Position numbers and translations under genes: made by a program. The notes under the pieces are model-generated. The model saw only the letters and a list, made by a program, of their open reading frames with translations. It was not told the origin of the DNA and did no database searches. A DNA stretch of 64,000 nt from Gracilibacillus suaedae (GTDB lineage: Bacteria; Bacillota; Bacilli; Bacillales; Amphibacillaceae), in assembly GCF_017599345.1 (NCBI RefSeq), contig NZ_JAGFVL010000055.1:114198-178197 (forward strand), given 5' to 3'. The stretch's first letter is position 1, and each line of letters opens with the position of its first letter. This document shows positions 51,554-61,854 of the stretch, one piece after another.

Positions 51554-54199
51554 TCATAGCCATTTTTTACTTACACGATTTAGTAAGTTTTGCATGTTTT
51601 CATAATGAATCGGAATTTCAGGTATAGATTGAATAAAGGTCTTACCATAACGCTTTGTCATAATTCGTTCATCAAAAACAAAAATCATACCATGGTCTGT
51701 ATCTTTCCGTATTAATCTGCCAAATCCTTGTTTGAATTGCAATACCGCTTGTGGTAAAGCTAATTCCATAAACGGATTCAGTCCATTAGATTTAAAATAA
51801 TCTGCTTTTTTAATATATACTGGATCTTGTGGCGACTGAAAAGGTAGTTTCACAATGATTAAACACGACAAGTCATTACCTGGAATGTCAATACCTTGCC
51901 AATAAGCATTTGTGCCTAAAAGGATCGATTTATCAAATGCTTGAAATTGTTTAATTAATCGATTCCTGCTGCCAGTCGAAACACCTTGTCCAATAATCAT
52001 ATAGTCCATCAACAGATCTGTTTCTTTTAAAATAAAATAGCTTTTTCGCAACATATCATACGAAGTAAAGAGTACTAGCATTCTCCCCTTCGTCTTCTCG
52101 GCTATCGAAATAATTGCTTCATTTATAGCAAATATAAAATCGTCATTATTAGGATATTGTATAGCCGGGAGATCGTTAGGTATCATTAGCTCTACATTAT
52201 TTTGGTAATCAAAATGATGTTCAACAAGATACTCCTTCGTATGTTCCATATCTAGCCCTAATCTTTCTTTTATATATCGAAATGATTGGTTCATGGTTAA
52301 AGTAGCACTAATTAAGATAATCGATTGCTTTTTCCGAAATAAACAAGACTGTAATGTATCCTTAACTGAAAATGGTTCGTGCTGAATAAATACAGCATTC
52401 TCTGCACCTTGTTGATCAATCTCCAGCCATGTAACAGCTGCCTGTTTTTCTTCGATTAATAGCTGTCGAAGCAGTTCTTCTATTCGTAAAAATTGTTTCT
52501 TCTCATCTGCTGTATCATCTGGGAACAATTCAGCTAATTCTTTTATTACCATCATTGTTCGATAAATGCTGTCGACCACTTCTATTGATTTATCCTGATT
52601 CCAGACAGTTTTCAAACGTCCTACATCTGTCACAGATTTTTGTTTTTTATTCTGTTCTTTGACATATTGATATAATTGACGGAATAATATATCTGTTTCA
52701 TATTTGACCGTATCTAAACATTGTTGAAGGGTTATGCTATTGTCAACGCTTTTTTCTAATTGTTGATACAAGTGAGTTAATTCAAAATAGCTTAGGGAAT
52801 CTCCAAGGTAATTGGTTGCCATCTGTTCAAGTTGATGTGCTTCATCAATAATCAATCTTTGATACGCAGGCAGAATGGGCTTTTCTGCTAACATGTCAAT
52901 TGCTAACAGAGAATGATTAGTTACAATGATAGAAGCGTTCGTTGCTGTTTTTATCATTTTTTGATAGAAACAATAATTCTTCCACACCTCATTCGTTTTT
53001 TCGTTATTCACCACAATTTGATAAAAGATAGGGTGTTTTTCAACCGAAAATTGTATTTCATCTAAATCACCTGTCGTTGTTTCAGTAAGCCAGACGACAA
53101 TCATAGCTTTGAGTAATATGTCCTGATATGACCGATAATTGGAATCATGAAAGAATTGCTCGAAATTTTGCAAGCTTAAATAATGACTTTTTCCTTTCAT
53201 AATGGCTGTTCGAACGGGTAAATTAAGTTTTGCTAAATCTTGATCAATCAATTGCGATTGTAAATTTGTATTAGTCGTACTAATCACTACTTTATTATGG
53301 TGATGTAGTGCTTCATATGCAGCCGGAATTAAATATCCAATCGTTTTCCCAAGGCCTGTTTCCGCTTCGATTAGTGCATGTTCATTCTTCCGGAAATGAT
53401 CATAAATCTTCTCACTTATGTAGATTTGTGATTTTCGCTTCTCATACCTAGCATAAACTTGTGCCAGCTTGCCATGATCACCATACATTTCGTCTAAATA
53501 TCTAGAAAAGTCTTGCGAAATATCAGCCTCTTCTTTCTGTATTTCTTCTTGTTTCTTTAGAGAAAAACCTCTAAATTCTTCAATATCTTTGCGAACCGCT
53601 TGTTGATTTAATGATTCACACAATTTAGCAAAATCTGTACGTAAAGGATGAGATATGGATAATACCTGATCGATGACGTTCTCCGGTAAGGATTGTAATT
53701 TGTTAATTAGCATAATTAGCAAATCAGCTGTTACCAATGCATCTGATATAGCCCTGTGTGGATTAGCATGACTAATCAATAAATATTCTGCTAATTCATT
53801 TAATTTATAGCTGGGTGCTTTTGGCAATAAAATTCTTGCTAATTCTACAGTATCGACAACATAAGGGTGGATTTTCGTTTCCCCTACTCGTTCAAGCTCT
53901 TCATTTAAAAAAGTTAAATCAAATGGTACATTGTGTGCAACTAAAATAGCATTGTCAAGTAAACCTTTAAACTCGGTAACAACTTCAGAGAATACAGGCT
54001 GTGTATCCACATCTTTATCCGTTATTGAGGTTAATTGTGAAATAAAGGTTGGAATAGGTTGTTCTGGATTGATTAGCTGATTATACTGTTGTGTAATTTG
54101 GTTGTTTTCGATTACTACTAAGGCTATTTCAATTATTCGGTCACCTTTTGATGCGGATTGTCCAGTAGTTTCGACATCTATTACAACAAATTTTTGCAA
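51554..54199 (-). CDS. dinG: DinG-like exonuclease/helicase-fold nuclease
   Basis: 881 residues. N-terminal DnaQ-type 3'-5' exonuclease (about 1-165): VIDVETTGQSASKGDRIIEIA, AHNVPFDLTFLNEEL, HRAISDALVTADLL. C-terminal XPD-like helicase domain: Walker A EAETGLGKTIGYLIP near 285, IIDEAHQLEQM near 454, and final motifs QGIDIPGNDLSCLIIVKLPF and QGFGRLIRKD. The Fe-S cysteines of E. coli DinG are absent, as in other Firmicutes, where the protein acts as an exonuclease. Start TTG at 54199, eight bases after GGGG. Confidence 0.94.
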   Translation of the reverse strand: MQKFVVIDVETTGQSASKGDRIIEIALVVIENNQITQQYNQLINPEQPIPTFISQLTSITDKDVDTQPVFSEVVTEFKGLLDNAILVAHNVPFDLTFLNEELERVGETKIHPYVVDTVELARILLPKAPSYKLNELAEYLLISHANPHRAISDALVTADLLIMLINKLQSLPENVIDQVLSISHPLRTDFAKLCESLNQQAVRKDIEEFRGFSLKKQEEIQKEEADISQDFSRYLDEMYGDHGKLAQVYARYEKRKSQIYISEKIYDHFRKNEHALIEAETGLGKTIGYLIPAAYEALHHHNKVVISTTNTNLQSQLIDQDLAKLNLPVRTAIMKGKSHYLSLQNFEQFFHDSNYRSYQDILLKAMIVVWLTETTTGDLDEIQFSVEKHPIFYQIVVNNEKTNEVWKNYCFYQKMIKTATNASIIVTNHSLLAIDMLAEKPILPAYQRLIIDEAHQLEQMATNYLGDSLSYFELTHLYQQLEKSVDNSITLQQCLDTVKYETDILFRQLYQYVKEQNKKQKSVTDVGRLKTVWNQDKSIEVVDSIYRTMMVIKELAELFPDDTADEKKQFLRIEELLRQLLIEEKQAAVTWLEIDQQGAENAVFIQHEPFSVKDTLQSCLFRKKQSIILISATLTMNQSFRYIKERLGLDMEHTKEYLVEHHFDYQNNVELMIPNDLPAIQYPNNDDFIFAINEAIISIAEKTKGRMLVLFTSYDMLRKSYFILKETDLLMDYMIIGQGVSTGSRNRLIKQFQAFDKSILLGTNAYWQGIDIPGNDLSCLIIVKLPFQSPQDPVYIKKADYFKSNGLNPFMELALPQAVLQFKQGFGRLIRKDTDHGMIFVFDERIMTKRYGKTFIQSIPEIPIHYENMQNLLNRVSKKWL

Positions 54200-54375
54200 A
54201 GGATCATCCCCGATACTTGATATTACATTTTAATTTATAGTTTATAACTTATAACGAATAAATATATAAACATCGCTTGATCATAGTTCACACTAGATAC
54301 ACATACTGCGAAGTAATGAAAACTCTGTTTAGTGAGCTTTTTTCCATTCTTCTGAAGTTGCGTGCTCATTCGTCG

Positions 54376-54494
54376 CTGCGGAAAAACACTCCCTTTCCGG
54401 GGGCACGGCCTCAGCTAACTTGGTGAAGAAAATCACTTCACCAAGTGGATCTTCGGCTCGCGCTGTTCCCCCAGGAGTGTCGCATTTTCCGCAG
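54376..54494 (-). repeat. Structured repeat A4a, with replaced outer stem
   Basis: Outer stem CTGCGGAAAA (54376-54385) with TTTTCCGCAG (54485-54494), unrelated in sequence to the GGCAGAATAC stem of other copies but perfectly paired. Inner hairpin ACTTGGTGAAG / CTTCACCAAGT and the GCCGAAG, CTGAGGC boxes are intact. Left unit of an outward pair. Confidence 0.88.
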
Positions 54495-54585
54495 CTTAGT
54501 GTGTATTTCTAATCAAGTAAGAAGAAATTCACAGAATATATCTACCAAAAGTTCTCTTCTTTCGAAAATCAGAACACTACGCTTA

Positions 54586-54678
54586 GCGGAGGCAGAATAC
54601 GGAGACTCCTATGGGAACTCACGCGAGTCCGAGGAGGCTGAGACCGCGCCCACGGGAAATACGTATTCTTCCGGAGCG
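54586..54678 (+). repeat. Structured repeat A4b, inner hairpin deleted
   Basis: Outer stem GGCAGAATAC (54591-54600) with GTATTCTTCC (54663-54672, one mismatch). TCCGAGGAGGCTGAG shows that the whole inner hairpin has been lost. Right unit of the pair with A4a; the spacer shares TCAGAACACTAC with the A1/A2 spacer. Confidence 0.85.
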
Positions 54679-54772
54679 TATGGCAGCACTCATCAAAATG
54701 CAGAATGGAAGAGAGCAAATCCATGTCAAGTTACTGCGTAGTATATTACTGTGCATCGTTAGTTGCTGTTTT

Positions 54773-54809
54773 CAAAAAACAAACTCTTATCTTGGCGGAT
54801 AAGAGTTTG
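54773..54809 (-). terminator. Rho-independent terminator of the panBCD operon
   Basis: On the minus strand CAAACTCTTATC (54809-54798) pairs with GATAAGAGTTTG (54791-54780), followed by TTTTTT. It starts four bases after the panD stop. Confidence 0.93.
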
Positions 54810-54812
54810 TTG

Positions 54813-55199
54813 TCATGAAAGGCTTGATAATGGTGGTTCTTGCTCTAATACTTCTTTAATATTGTTATGCTCATCCATTACAGCTACTTTTGGTTTAAAT
54901 TCTTTTAGCTCTTCGTCTGATATGATGCCGTATGAAACGACTATTATAATATCATCAGGCTGAACAAGACGAGCAGCTGCACCATTTAAACAAAAAACCT
55001 TACTGCCTCTTTCTCCAGCAATCACATATGTCTCTAAGCGTGCTCCATTATTGTTGTTTACTATTTGCACTTTTTCATGCGGTAAAATACCCACCTCATC
55101 TAAAATATCCTCATCAATCGTAATACTACCTACATAATTTAAGTTTGCCTCTGTAACACGTGCGCGATGAATTTTCGATTTCATCATAGTACGTAACAT
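54813..55199 (-). CDS. panD: Aspartate 1-decarboxylase
   Basis: 128 residues. Pyruvoyl enzyme making beta-alanine for pantothenate; the self-cleavage site is Gly-Ser in [13 protein letters not shown] (about residue 25), and the following [13 protein letters not shown] and NGAAARLV are conserved. Start at 55199 (MLRTMMKSK) is 8-9 bases from GGGGG and agrees with B. subtilis PanD. Last gene of panBCD, 11 bases after panC, with a strong terminator. Confidence 0.96.
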   Translation of the reverse strand: MLRTMMKSKIHRARVTEANLNYVGSITIDEDILDEVGILPHEKVQIVNNNNGARLETYVIAGERGSKVFCLNGAAARLVQPDDIIIVVSYGIISDEELKEFKPKVAVMDEHNNIKEVLEQEPPLSSLS

Positions 55200-55210
55200 A
55201 ATAGTTCCCC

Positions 55211-56083
55211 CTAAACAATTGCTTTAGGTACAGTTCCAGTCTCACTTATGATAAGATTATCAATTAATCTTGCTTTCGTAAATTGAACAGCCACAGCAAT
55301 GATAATTTGTTGATCAATAATATCTATTTGCTTTAAAGATGGAAATGATAACAAATCTACATAATCAATTTTACCGTTTGTTTCTCTGTCTAAATATTTT
55401 TTAACTTCCTCTATAATCATAACAGGATTTTTTTCACCGTCAATAATTAATTGCTGTCCTGTACGTAATGCTTGATGTAAGTGAGTGGCTTCTTTCCTTT
55501 CTCTTTCAGACAGGTAGACATTTCGACTGCTTTTTGCTAAACCATCTGCCTCTCTCACTGTTGGTACGGCAATAAGTTTGATAGGGAAATTTAAATCATC
55601 AATAAGCCCCTTTACAACAGCAACTTGTTGTGCATCTTTGAGACCCAAAAAAACAAAATCTGCTTTTGTAAGATGAAAAAGCTTTGTCAATACGGTGGCA
55701 ACACCATCAAAATGACCTGGTCGACTTTTACCACATAAAACATCTGTACGTCTCTTCACATGAAGTTTAATTGTTGCATCTTGAGGGTACATTCCCTCCA
55801 CTGTAGGCAAAAATAGAATATCGACGTTATGTTGTTCAGCAATCTTTTGATCCCGCTCTTCATTTCTTGGATAGCGTTCAAAGTCTTCATCAGGACCGAA
55901 TTGCAAGGGATTTACAAATATACTTGCAATTAAAACATCTGCATAATTTTTGCTCTTATCCATTAGTGTTGTATGTCCTTCATGTAAATAGCCCATTGTA
56001 GGGACAAAACCGATCGTTTTATGGTCCTGCTTCAATCTGTCTGTAATGGCTATCAGTTCGTTAACAGTACGTACAATTTTCAC
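55211..56083 (-). CDS. panC: Pantothenate synthetase
   Basis: 290 residues. Condenses pantoate and beta-alanine with ATP. Motifs: [17 protein letters not shown] (HxGH-like), [21 protein letters not shown], and [20 protein letters not shown] (KMSKS-like). It starts two bases after the panB stop, with its ribosome binding site (GGAGG) inside panB, so translation is coupled. Confidence 0.97.
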   Translation of the reverse strand: MKIVRTVNELIAITDRLKQDHKTIGFVPTMGYLHEGHTTLMDKSKNYADVLIASIFVNPLQFGPDEDFERYPRNEERDQKIAEQHNVDILFLPTVEGMYPQDATIKLHVKRRTDVLCGKSRPGHFDGVATVLTKLFHLTKADFVFLGLKDAQQVAVVKGLIDDLNFPIKLIAVPTVREADGLAKSSRNVYLSERERKEATHLHQALRTGQQLIIDGEKNPVMIIEEVKKYLDRETNGKIDYVDLLSFPSLKQIDIIDQQIIIAVAVQFTKARLIDNLIISETGTVPKAIV

Positions 56084-56085
56084 TT

Positions 56086-56928
56086 CTATTCCTCCAAATT
56101 CAGATCATTGGCTAACTGTTCATCCATAACAAACGTATGCTCCGAGCTCGGGAATTCACCGGATTTCACTTGCTTATGATACTGCTGAATCGCTGATTGA
56201 ATATCTGATCCAACTTCATGAAATACTTTTACGAAAGAAGGTTTAAAATCTACTCCGTATTGTACAATATCATGATAAACAAGCACCTGACCATCACAAT
56301 CCATGCCTGCACCTATACCAATAGTTGGAACCGATAATTGTTGACTTATATGCTTGGCTAATCGATCTGGCACACATTCTAATACGACGCTGAATGCTCC
56401 ACTATTTTCTAAATGCTTCGCATCAGTTATTAAATGTTGAGCGGTTTCCTTATCTTTTCCCTGGATTCGATAACCACCTAACACATGTACTGACTGTGGC
56501 GTTAAACCTAAATGGCCAACGACAGGCACACCTGCTTCTGTTAGTTTCTGAATCAACTTTAAGGTATCTGCAGACGCTCCCTCGACTTTAATGGCATGTG
56601 CATTCGTCTGCTGCATTATTTTCTGTGCATTCTCCATCGCTTTTTCTAATGATAAGTGATAAGACATAAAAGGCATATCAATTACAGTAAATGTATCCGG
56701 GGCACCTCTTGTAACAGCTTTTCCATGATGGATCATATCTTCTACCGTAACCTCGATAGTAGATTGATAGCCCAATACGACCATCCCGAGAGAATCACCA
56801 ACTAATAGCATATCAACTTCCGCTTTTTCTGCTAATTTTGCAGATGGATAGTCATATGCTGTGACCATAGAGATTTTTTCACCGTTCTTTTTCATCTTTT
56901 GAAATTGAATTGTATTTTTCACCTTCAT
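56086..56928 (-). CDS. panB: Ketopantoate hydroxymethyltransferase
   Basis: 280 residues. First step of pantothenate synthesis, adding hydroxymethyl from methylene-tetrahydrofolate to ketoisovalerate. TIM-barrel motifs: [30 protein letters not shown] with metal Asp, KVEGA, and [22 protein letters not shown] precedes the ATG. It follows birA by six bases, so the pan genes are in the long minus-strand operon. Confidence 0.97.
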   Translation of the reverse strand: MKVKNTIQFQKMKKNGEKISMVTAYDYPSAKLAEKAEVDMLLVGDSLGMVVLGYQSTIEVTVEDMIHHGKAVTRGAPDTFTVIDMPFMSYHLSLEKAMENAQKIMQQTNAHAIKVEGASADTLKLIQKLTEAGVPVVGHLGLTPQSVHVLGGYRIQGKDKETAQHLITDAKHLENSGAFSVVLECVPDRLAKHISQQLSVPTIGIGAGMDCDGQVLVYHDIVQYGVDFKPSFVKVFHEVGSDIQSAIQQYHKQVKSGEFPSSEHTFVMDEQLANDLNLEE

Positions 56929-56934
56929 AACCCC

Positions 56935-57912
56935 TTACCATGTAATTTCTGCACTATATATAACCTTCTCATCGTGATTTTCTTTTAATACAACTAATGC
57001 CCCTTCATCTGTTATCCCATTAACAGTAGCATTGTACTCTTCTTGGTTTGTTTTCACATGGATTTTTTCATTTAATTTATAAGCATGCTCTAACCATTTT
57101 GCTTTGATTGGTTCAAAACCGGTTCGCAAATAGGCTTGATATGCTTTTTCAAAATCCTGTAAAACATTTTGAATAACCTCAAGCCGGTTCCACTCCTGTC
57201 CAGATGCAATCCGGAGAGAAGTAGATTTCCCTTCTAATTCTTCGGGAAAATCTGCAGATGATTGATTGACATTAATTCCGAAACCGATGATTAAATACTG
57301 AATGGCTTCCAATTCAGCCTGCATTTCGGTTAAGATTCCAGAGATTTTTCTTCCATTAATAAAAAGGTCATTCGGCCATTTAATTTGGATCTTTTGTCCT
57401 GTGAGTCGTTCGAGTGTGTCTACTAAGGTAACAGCTACAAATAATGTCATTTGAGATGCCTGATGTGGAGGAATGCTAGGTCTTAGAATGATACTCATCC
57501 ATATTCCTCCATCATGATCAGAAACCCAGCGCCGATCCATGCGTCCACGACCAGATAATTGTTTACTTGTCGTAACAACAGTACCATGTTCTGCACCTTT
57601 TCTTGCTAAAGCATGTGCTAAATCCTGTGTAGACGCTACTTCTTGTCTAAATTCAATACGTTTGCCCAACCAGTCTGTTTCTAGGCCCCATTTAATCGTG
57701 CTTTCATTGAGTTGTTCCGGCTTAGCTATAAGGCGATACCCTTTTTTAGGCACTGAATCAAACTGATAGCCATCTTTTTTTAATTCATTTATATGTTTCC
57801 AAATAGCAGTACGGGATACGTCTAATTTCTCAGACAAAGCCTGTCCAGATATATATCGATCATCTTGTTCCGCCAAAATGGAAATTAATTCGTGGCGTTT
57901 ATTGGTTGTCAT
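56935..57912 (-). CDS. birA: Biotin-protein ligase/biotin operon repressor BirA
   Basis: 325 residues. N-terminal winged helix (about 1-65; LSEKLDVSRTAIWKHINELKKDGY), catalytic domain with the biotinyl-AMP loop SGRGRMDRRWVS near 120 and KWPNDLFINGRKISGIL near 180, and a C-terminal SH3-like domain. It biotinylates carboxylases and represses biotin genes. It overlaps cca by 14 bases; order cca-birA-panB is as in B. subtilis. Confidence 0.96.
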   Translation of the reverse strand: MTTNKRHELISILAEQDDRYISGQALSEKLDVSRTAIWKHINELKKDGYQFDSVPKKGYRLIAKPEQLNESTIKWGLETDWLGKRIEFRQEVASTQDLAHALARKGAEHGTVVTTSKQLSGRGRMDRRWVSDHDGGIWMSIILRPSIPPHQASQMTLFVAVTLVDTLERLTGQKIQIKWPNDLFINGRKISGILTEMQAELEAIQYLIIGFGINVNQSSADFPEELEGKSTSLRIASGQEWNRLEVIQNVLQDFEKAYQAYLRTGFEPIKAKWLEHAYKLNEKIHVKTNQEEYNATVNGITDEGALVVLKENHDEKVIYSAEITW

Positions 57913-59083
57913 ATTGTAACCACTCTCTTATATCATTTTTATCGTTTTTAATTAATTCTGTAACGACTGCCTTCTCCGTTTCAAGAAGCAAGTTCTGAAT
58001 CCAAGAGCCTTTAGAGCGATTAGGAAAAAAGGAAATAATATCTTTTCCATTAATCGCTAAATCTTGTCTATCTTTGATTACTAAGTTCTTTTGCACCATT
58101 TTAATTTCTTCTTGGGTAAATGGGTTCTTTTGAAATAACGTACACAATATGGTGAAATCTTCAATTAAATCTTCAGGTAATCGATACAGCAACCATTTTA
58201 ATGGTTCTTTTGGATAATCTTGAACAAGTTGAACTAATAAACGACTAGATTTTTTTAGTTGATTGGATAGTTTCCAACTGTTTGTCCAATCAGCTATAGC
58301 TATTTCTGATACAGTTAAATTCATATAAGCAATAAAAGCTGCAAGACTTGGCAGTGAACTATTCAACCTTTGCAATGACTGTTGAATAATATCTTCAGAT
58401 AAAATGGGTAAATGATTGACCAAACCTGTCCGAAATAGTGATCGTTTCGCATCACTGAAATAGTTACCTTTTAGCGTTTTCTCCCATTCAACCGCAATTC
58501 TTTCTACCGCAATCTTATCTAGCCATTTTCTATTATCATAAATAGCATGTAAAACTTCTTCAGCCAATTCAAACCCTAATTGACTCTGAAAACGAATTGC
58601 TCGCATCATTCTTAAAGGATCTTCTAAAAAACGCTCCTGTGCTCTTCCAACAGTACGAATTATTTTATTGTTGATGTCAACTTGACCATGATATGGATCA
58701 ATCAGCTGTAATGATTGATCCATCGCTATTGCATTCATAGTAAAATCTCTTCTTGCAAGATCTTCCCTTAAATCTGTCACAAATTTAACTGTATCTGGCC
58801 TTCTAAAGTCACTATAACTTGTTTCGGTTCGAAATGTTGTTACTTCAAAGGATGTACTCTGATAACGTACTAATACAGTACCGTGCTCAATCCCAGTAGG
58901 TATCACCCTCGGAAATATTTTTTGTATTTGATCAGGATACGCTGATGTTGCTATATCAATATCATCAACAGTTCTACCAAGTATCGAATCTCTAACAGCA
59001 CCACCTACAATGTAAGCTTGAAATCCGTAGTTGCGAATTTCTTGTACTACTTGTTGAGCTAATTTAAATAGGTTAGCTTTCAT
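57899..59083 (-). CDS. cca: CCA-adding tRNA nucleotidyltransferase
   Basis: 394 residues, class II CCA enzyme. Catalytic GGAVRDSILGRTVDDIDIA (with GxxVRD and DxD), motif RRDFTMNAIAMD, and the binding-pocket residues in EDPLRMMRAIRFQSQLGF. It adds or repairs the 3' CCA of tRNAs. ATG at 59083 is chosen: AGGTG lies six bases upstream; the GTG at 59092 is part of that site. Overlaps bshA by 11 bases. Confidence 0.95.
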   Translation of the reverse strand: MKANLFKLAQQVVQEIRNYGFQAYIVGGAVRDSILGRTVDDIDIATSAYPDQIQKIFPRVIPTGIEHGTVLVRYQSTSFEVTTFRTETSYSDFRRPDTVKFVTDLREDLARRDFTMNAIAMDQSLQLIDPYHGQVDINNKIIRTVGRAQERFLEDPLRMMRAIRFQSQLGFELAEEVLHAIYDNRKWLDKIAVERIAVEWEKTLKGNYFSDAKRSLFRTGLVNHLPILSEDIIQQSLQRLNSSLPSLAAFIAYMNLTVSEIAIADWTNSWKLSNQLKKSSRLLVQLVQDYPKEPLKWLLYRLPEDLIEDFTILCTLFQKNPFTQEEIKMVQKNLVIKDRQDLAINGKDIISFFPNRSKGSWIQNLLLETEKAVVTELIKNDKNDIREWLQYDNQ

Positions 59084-60209
59084 TATTTTCACCTAACACC
59101 TTAGTATACAACGCTTCATATTGCTGCTTAATCTTATCAGATGAAAAATGTTGTACAACTCTTTCCTTTGCCTTGGCTGAAAATGAATGCCATTTATCCA
59201 TATCACTTATTAACTCTAGTGTTCTCGCGGCAAAAGCATCAATATCTCCCAGTTCTTCTATATAACCTGTTACCCCGTCTTCAATAACTTCAGGAATCCC
59301 TCCAATATTTGAACCAATACAGGGAATGCCGCAAGCCATGGCTTCTAATAAAACAAGTCCAAAGCTCTCTTTCTCAGATAATAGTAATTTAATATCTGCA
59401 ATCGAAAGCAGACAAGGAATATTTTTCTGTTTACCAAGGAAATGGACTACATGGTCCAATTGTAATTCTCGAACTAAATCATATATTCTACCGTATTCAG
59501 GACCATCACCAATTAACAAAAGTCGAGAAGGTGTCTCTTTATATACTTTTGCAAAGGTATGAATAACATCTTCTAATCGTTTTACTTTTCGAAAGTTAGA
59601 AATATGAATCAATACTTTCTCATTCTTTTGGATACCAAATTCTTGTTTCAATTCTTCCTTGTTCTCTCCTAGATATTCCAGTTCATTCACAAAATTATAT
59701 ATGACATGAATGGGACGCTTAATCCCTAACATCTCTTTCGTTTGGTTCACCAGGCTATAAGATACAGCGGTAACCGCATCTGACTGTTCGATACCAAATT
59801 GAATCATCTTTTTTAAACTTAGATCAATTCCCAGTACGGTAATATCTGTACCATGTAATGTGGTAACAATTTTCACTGGGTGCCTTGCCATTTGCTTTGC
59901 TAAAATAGCACAAATTGCATGTGGCACTGCATAGTGAGCATGAATAATATCTAATTCTTCCGTATCAATAACTTCTGCTACTTTTGTTGCCAAAGCTAAA
60001 TCGTAAGGCGGATATTGAAAAACAGGATAATGATTTAACTCTACTTCATGAAAATATATATTAGGATTAAATGAATTCAAACGAAATGGAACACTAGATG
60101 TAATAAAATGAATTTCATGACCTTGTTTTGCTAGCATTTTACCTAACTCGGTCGCAATAATTCCTGATCCACCCACTGATGGATAACAAATTATTCCTAT
60201 TTTTAGCAT
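59073..60209 (-). CDS. bshA: Bacillithiol glycosyltransferase BshA
   Basis: 378 residues, GT4 family. First step of bacillithiol synthesis, joining GlcNAc from UDP-GlcNAc to L-malate. Motifs: CYPSVGGSGIIATELGK, IHAHYAVPHAICA, TLHGTDITVLG, ISNFRKVKR and the donor-site KESFGLVLLEAMACGIP. ATG at 60209 fits the family; the GTG at 60221 lacks a ribosome binding site. The deacetylase gene bshB1, which in B. subtilis lies between bshA and mgsA, is absent: mgsA ends only 27 bases upstream. Confidence 0.95.
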   Translation of the reverse strand: MLKIGIICYPSVGGSGIIATELGKMLAKQGHEIHFITSSVPFRLNSFNPNIYFHEVELNHYPVFQYPPYDLALATKVAEVIDTEELDIIHAHYAVPHAICAILAKQMARHPVKIVTTLHGTDITVLGIDLSLKKMIQFGIEQSDAVTAVSYSLVNQTKEMLGIKRPIHVIYNFVNELEYLGENKEELKQEFGIQKNEKVLIHISNFRKVKRLEDVIHTFAKVYKETPSRLLLIGDGPEYGRIYDLVRELQLDHVVHFLGKQKNIPCLLSIADIKLLLSEKESFGLVLLEAMACGIPCIGSNIGGIPEVIEDGVTGYIEELGDIDAFAARTLELISDMDKWHSFSAKAKERVVQHFSSDKIKQQYEALYTKVLGENNES

Positions 60210-60235
60210 GTGGCAACCCACCTATCATCTTGAAT

Positions 60236-60631
60236 TTAGGACTGTAAATTACGCCATTCAAAAAAGCCTGCATCGAGCGCTCTTATCATGACTTCTGCTC
60301 CTCCTAAATTAGTTACAAGAGGAATTTGATAAACATCACATAATCGCATTAATGCACTTATATCTGGCTCATGAGGTTGAGCTGTTAATGGATCACGGAA
60401 GAATACAACGAGGTCCATTTCATTAGTGGCAATCTTTGCTCCGATTTGCTGATCTCCACCTAATGGACCAGACTCAAAGCGTTGAATAGCTAGACCTGTT
60501 GCTTCGTTAATTCTTTTACCAGTTGTTCCTGTTGCATATAGTGTATGATTTTTTAAAATTGCTGAATAAGCTACCGTAAAATTTACCATGTCCGTTTTCT
60601 TTTTATCGTGTGCAATTAAAGCTATATTCAT
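60236..60631 (-). CDS. mgsA: Methylglyoxal synthase
   Basis: 131 residues. Converts dihydroxyacetone phosphate to methylglyoxal. [12 protein letters not shown] at the start (phosphate site), [22 protein letters not shown] with a catalytic Asp, and [15 protein letters not shown]. It is between dapB (12-base gap) and bshA; bacillithiol made by the next gene detoxifies methylglyoxal, a sensible pairing. Ribosome binding site GGGAGAG upstream. Confidence 0.96.
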   Translation of the reverse strand: MNIALIAHDKKKTDMVNFTVAYSAILKNHTLYATGTTGKRINEATGLAIQRFESGPLGGDQQIGAKIATNEMDLVVFFRDPLTAQPHEPDISALMRLCDVYQIPLVTNLGGAEVMIRALDAGFFEWRNLQS

Positions 60632-60643
60632 TTGGCTCTCTCC

Positions 60644-61444
60644 CTATTCAAGTATATTTTCTAATCCATAAACTAAAATATCGAGCTTCATGACATTATC
60701 AATGGCCAACTTGACTCCTGTCATAAAGGAACTGCGATGAAACGAATCATGTTTAATTGTAAGATTCTCTCCAGTAGAACCGAATACCACTTCTTGATGT
60801 GCAACTAAACCTGGTAAACGCATACTATGGATCCTCATACCGTCGACATCAGCACCTCTGGCACCAGCAATCGTTTCTTTCTCATCAGGATGCCCTTGAT
60901 TTTTCGTTTCTCGTACTTCTTTAATCAATGATGCTGTTTTAACTGCAGTTCCGGATGGAGCGTCCAGTTTATTATCATGATGTTTTTCAATGATTTCAAC
61001 ATCTGGGAAATATTTAGCTGCCCATTTCGCGAATTGCATCATCAGTACCGCTCCTAAAGCAAAGTTTGGTGCAATGATAACTCCAACTTCTTTCTCTTCT
61101 GCCAAGTCAGTCAGCTCTTGTAGTTGGTCGTCTGTAAAGCCAGTAGTACCAACTACTGGTCTAATCCCGTAGTTAATGGCAGTCTTTGTATGTATATATC
61201 CAAATTCAGGCGTGGTCAGATCGACCAATACATCTGCCTCTACGGATTGAAAGCATGTTTCAATATCGGTATAGATTGCAGCATCCAAATTCGGTAACTC
61301 TTCAAACTCCTTTATTTTTTTACCTTCAAATTTATGATCTAAACAAGCGACTAATTCCAATTCTTCTTGTTTTTCAATCATTCTTAATGCTTCGCTACCC
61401 ATCTTTCCTCTAGGTCCTGCAACAATTACTTTTACTTTATTCAT
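60644..61444 (-). CDS. dapB: 4-Hydroxy-tetrahydrodipicolinate reductase
   Basis: 266 residues. NAD(P)H-dependent step of lysine and diaminopimelate synthesis. N-terminal [18 protein letters not shown], catalytic [15 protein letters not shown] (His and Lys) and the GTTG-type [11 protein letters not shown] loop are present. It overlaps the preceding mazG-like gene by eight bases. DAP is needed for the cell wall, and dipicolinate for spores. Confidence 0.97.
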   Translation of the reverse strand: MNKVKVIVAGPRGKMGSEALRMIEKQEELELVACLDHKFEGKKIKEFEELPNLDAAIYTDIETCFQSVEADVLVDLTTPEFGYIHTKTAINYGIRPVVGTTGFTDDQLQELTDLAEEKEVGVIIAPNFALGAVLMMQFAKWAAKYFPDVEIIEKHHDNKLDAPSGTAVKTASLIKEVRETKNQGHPDEKETIAGARGADVDGMRIHSMRLPGLVAHQEVVFGSTGENLTIKHDSFHRSSFMTGVKLAIDNVMKLDILVYGLENILE

Positions 61445-61787
61445 TGTTATCCTCCTGATTCGCTATTCTTGTCCAACGATCTTTGTCTCTTGTTTCGATT
61501 TTACTCATTGTCTTTGCAAATGCTTCACTTAAGCTAATATTTTGCGAATTAGCAAAACATATCATCACAAAGAGAAGATCTCCCAATTCTGCTTCGATCG
61601 TATTATCGTCTTCAGAATTTTTCTTAGGTTTTTCACCATAATGATGGTTTACTTCTCGTGCTAGTTCACCAATTTCCTCTGTGAAACGTGCCAGCATACT
61701 TAATGGCGAAAAATAACCTTCTTCAAATTGCGAAATATACTGATCTACTCTTTTTTGCATACCTTGCATACTTTCTTTATTATACAT
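61437..61787 (-). CDS. ypjD: MazG-like nucleotide pyrophosphohydrolase (YpjD)
   Basis: 116 residues of the all-alpha NTP pyrophosphohydrolase fold: [15 protein letters not shown] (ExxE) and [14 protein letters not shown] (ExxD) bind Mg2+, followed by [11 protein letters not shown]. It corresponds to B. subtilis YpjD, upstream of dapB. It probably hydrolyses (d)NTPs. GGAGGG lies six bases before the ATG. A terminator-like hairpin separates it from the metallopeptidase gene upstream. Confidence 0.92.
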   Translation of the reverse strand: MYNKESMQGMQKRVDQYISQFEEGYFSPLSMLARFTEEIGELAREVNHHYGEKPKKNSEDDNTIEAELGDLLFVMICFANSQNISLSEAFAKTMSKIETRDKDRWTRIANQEDNNE

Positions 61788-61807
61788 TTAACACCCTCCA
61801 GAGATAA

Positions 61808-61840
61808 AGTAAAAAGACAGATGTATACACATCTGCCTTT
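61808..61840 (-). terminator. Terminator of the metallopeptidase gene
   Basis: On the minus strand AGGCAGATGT pairs with ACATCTGTCT, followed by TTTTACTTT. It lies 15 bases past the metallopeptidase stop and 21 before the ypjD start, so expression of the ypjD-to-panD operon needs read-through or a promoter within that short space. Confidence 0.8.
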
Positions 61841-61854
61841 CATCATATTTAATC

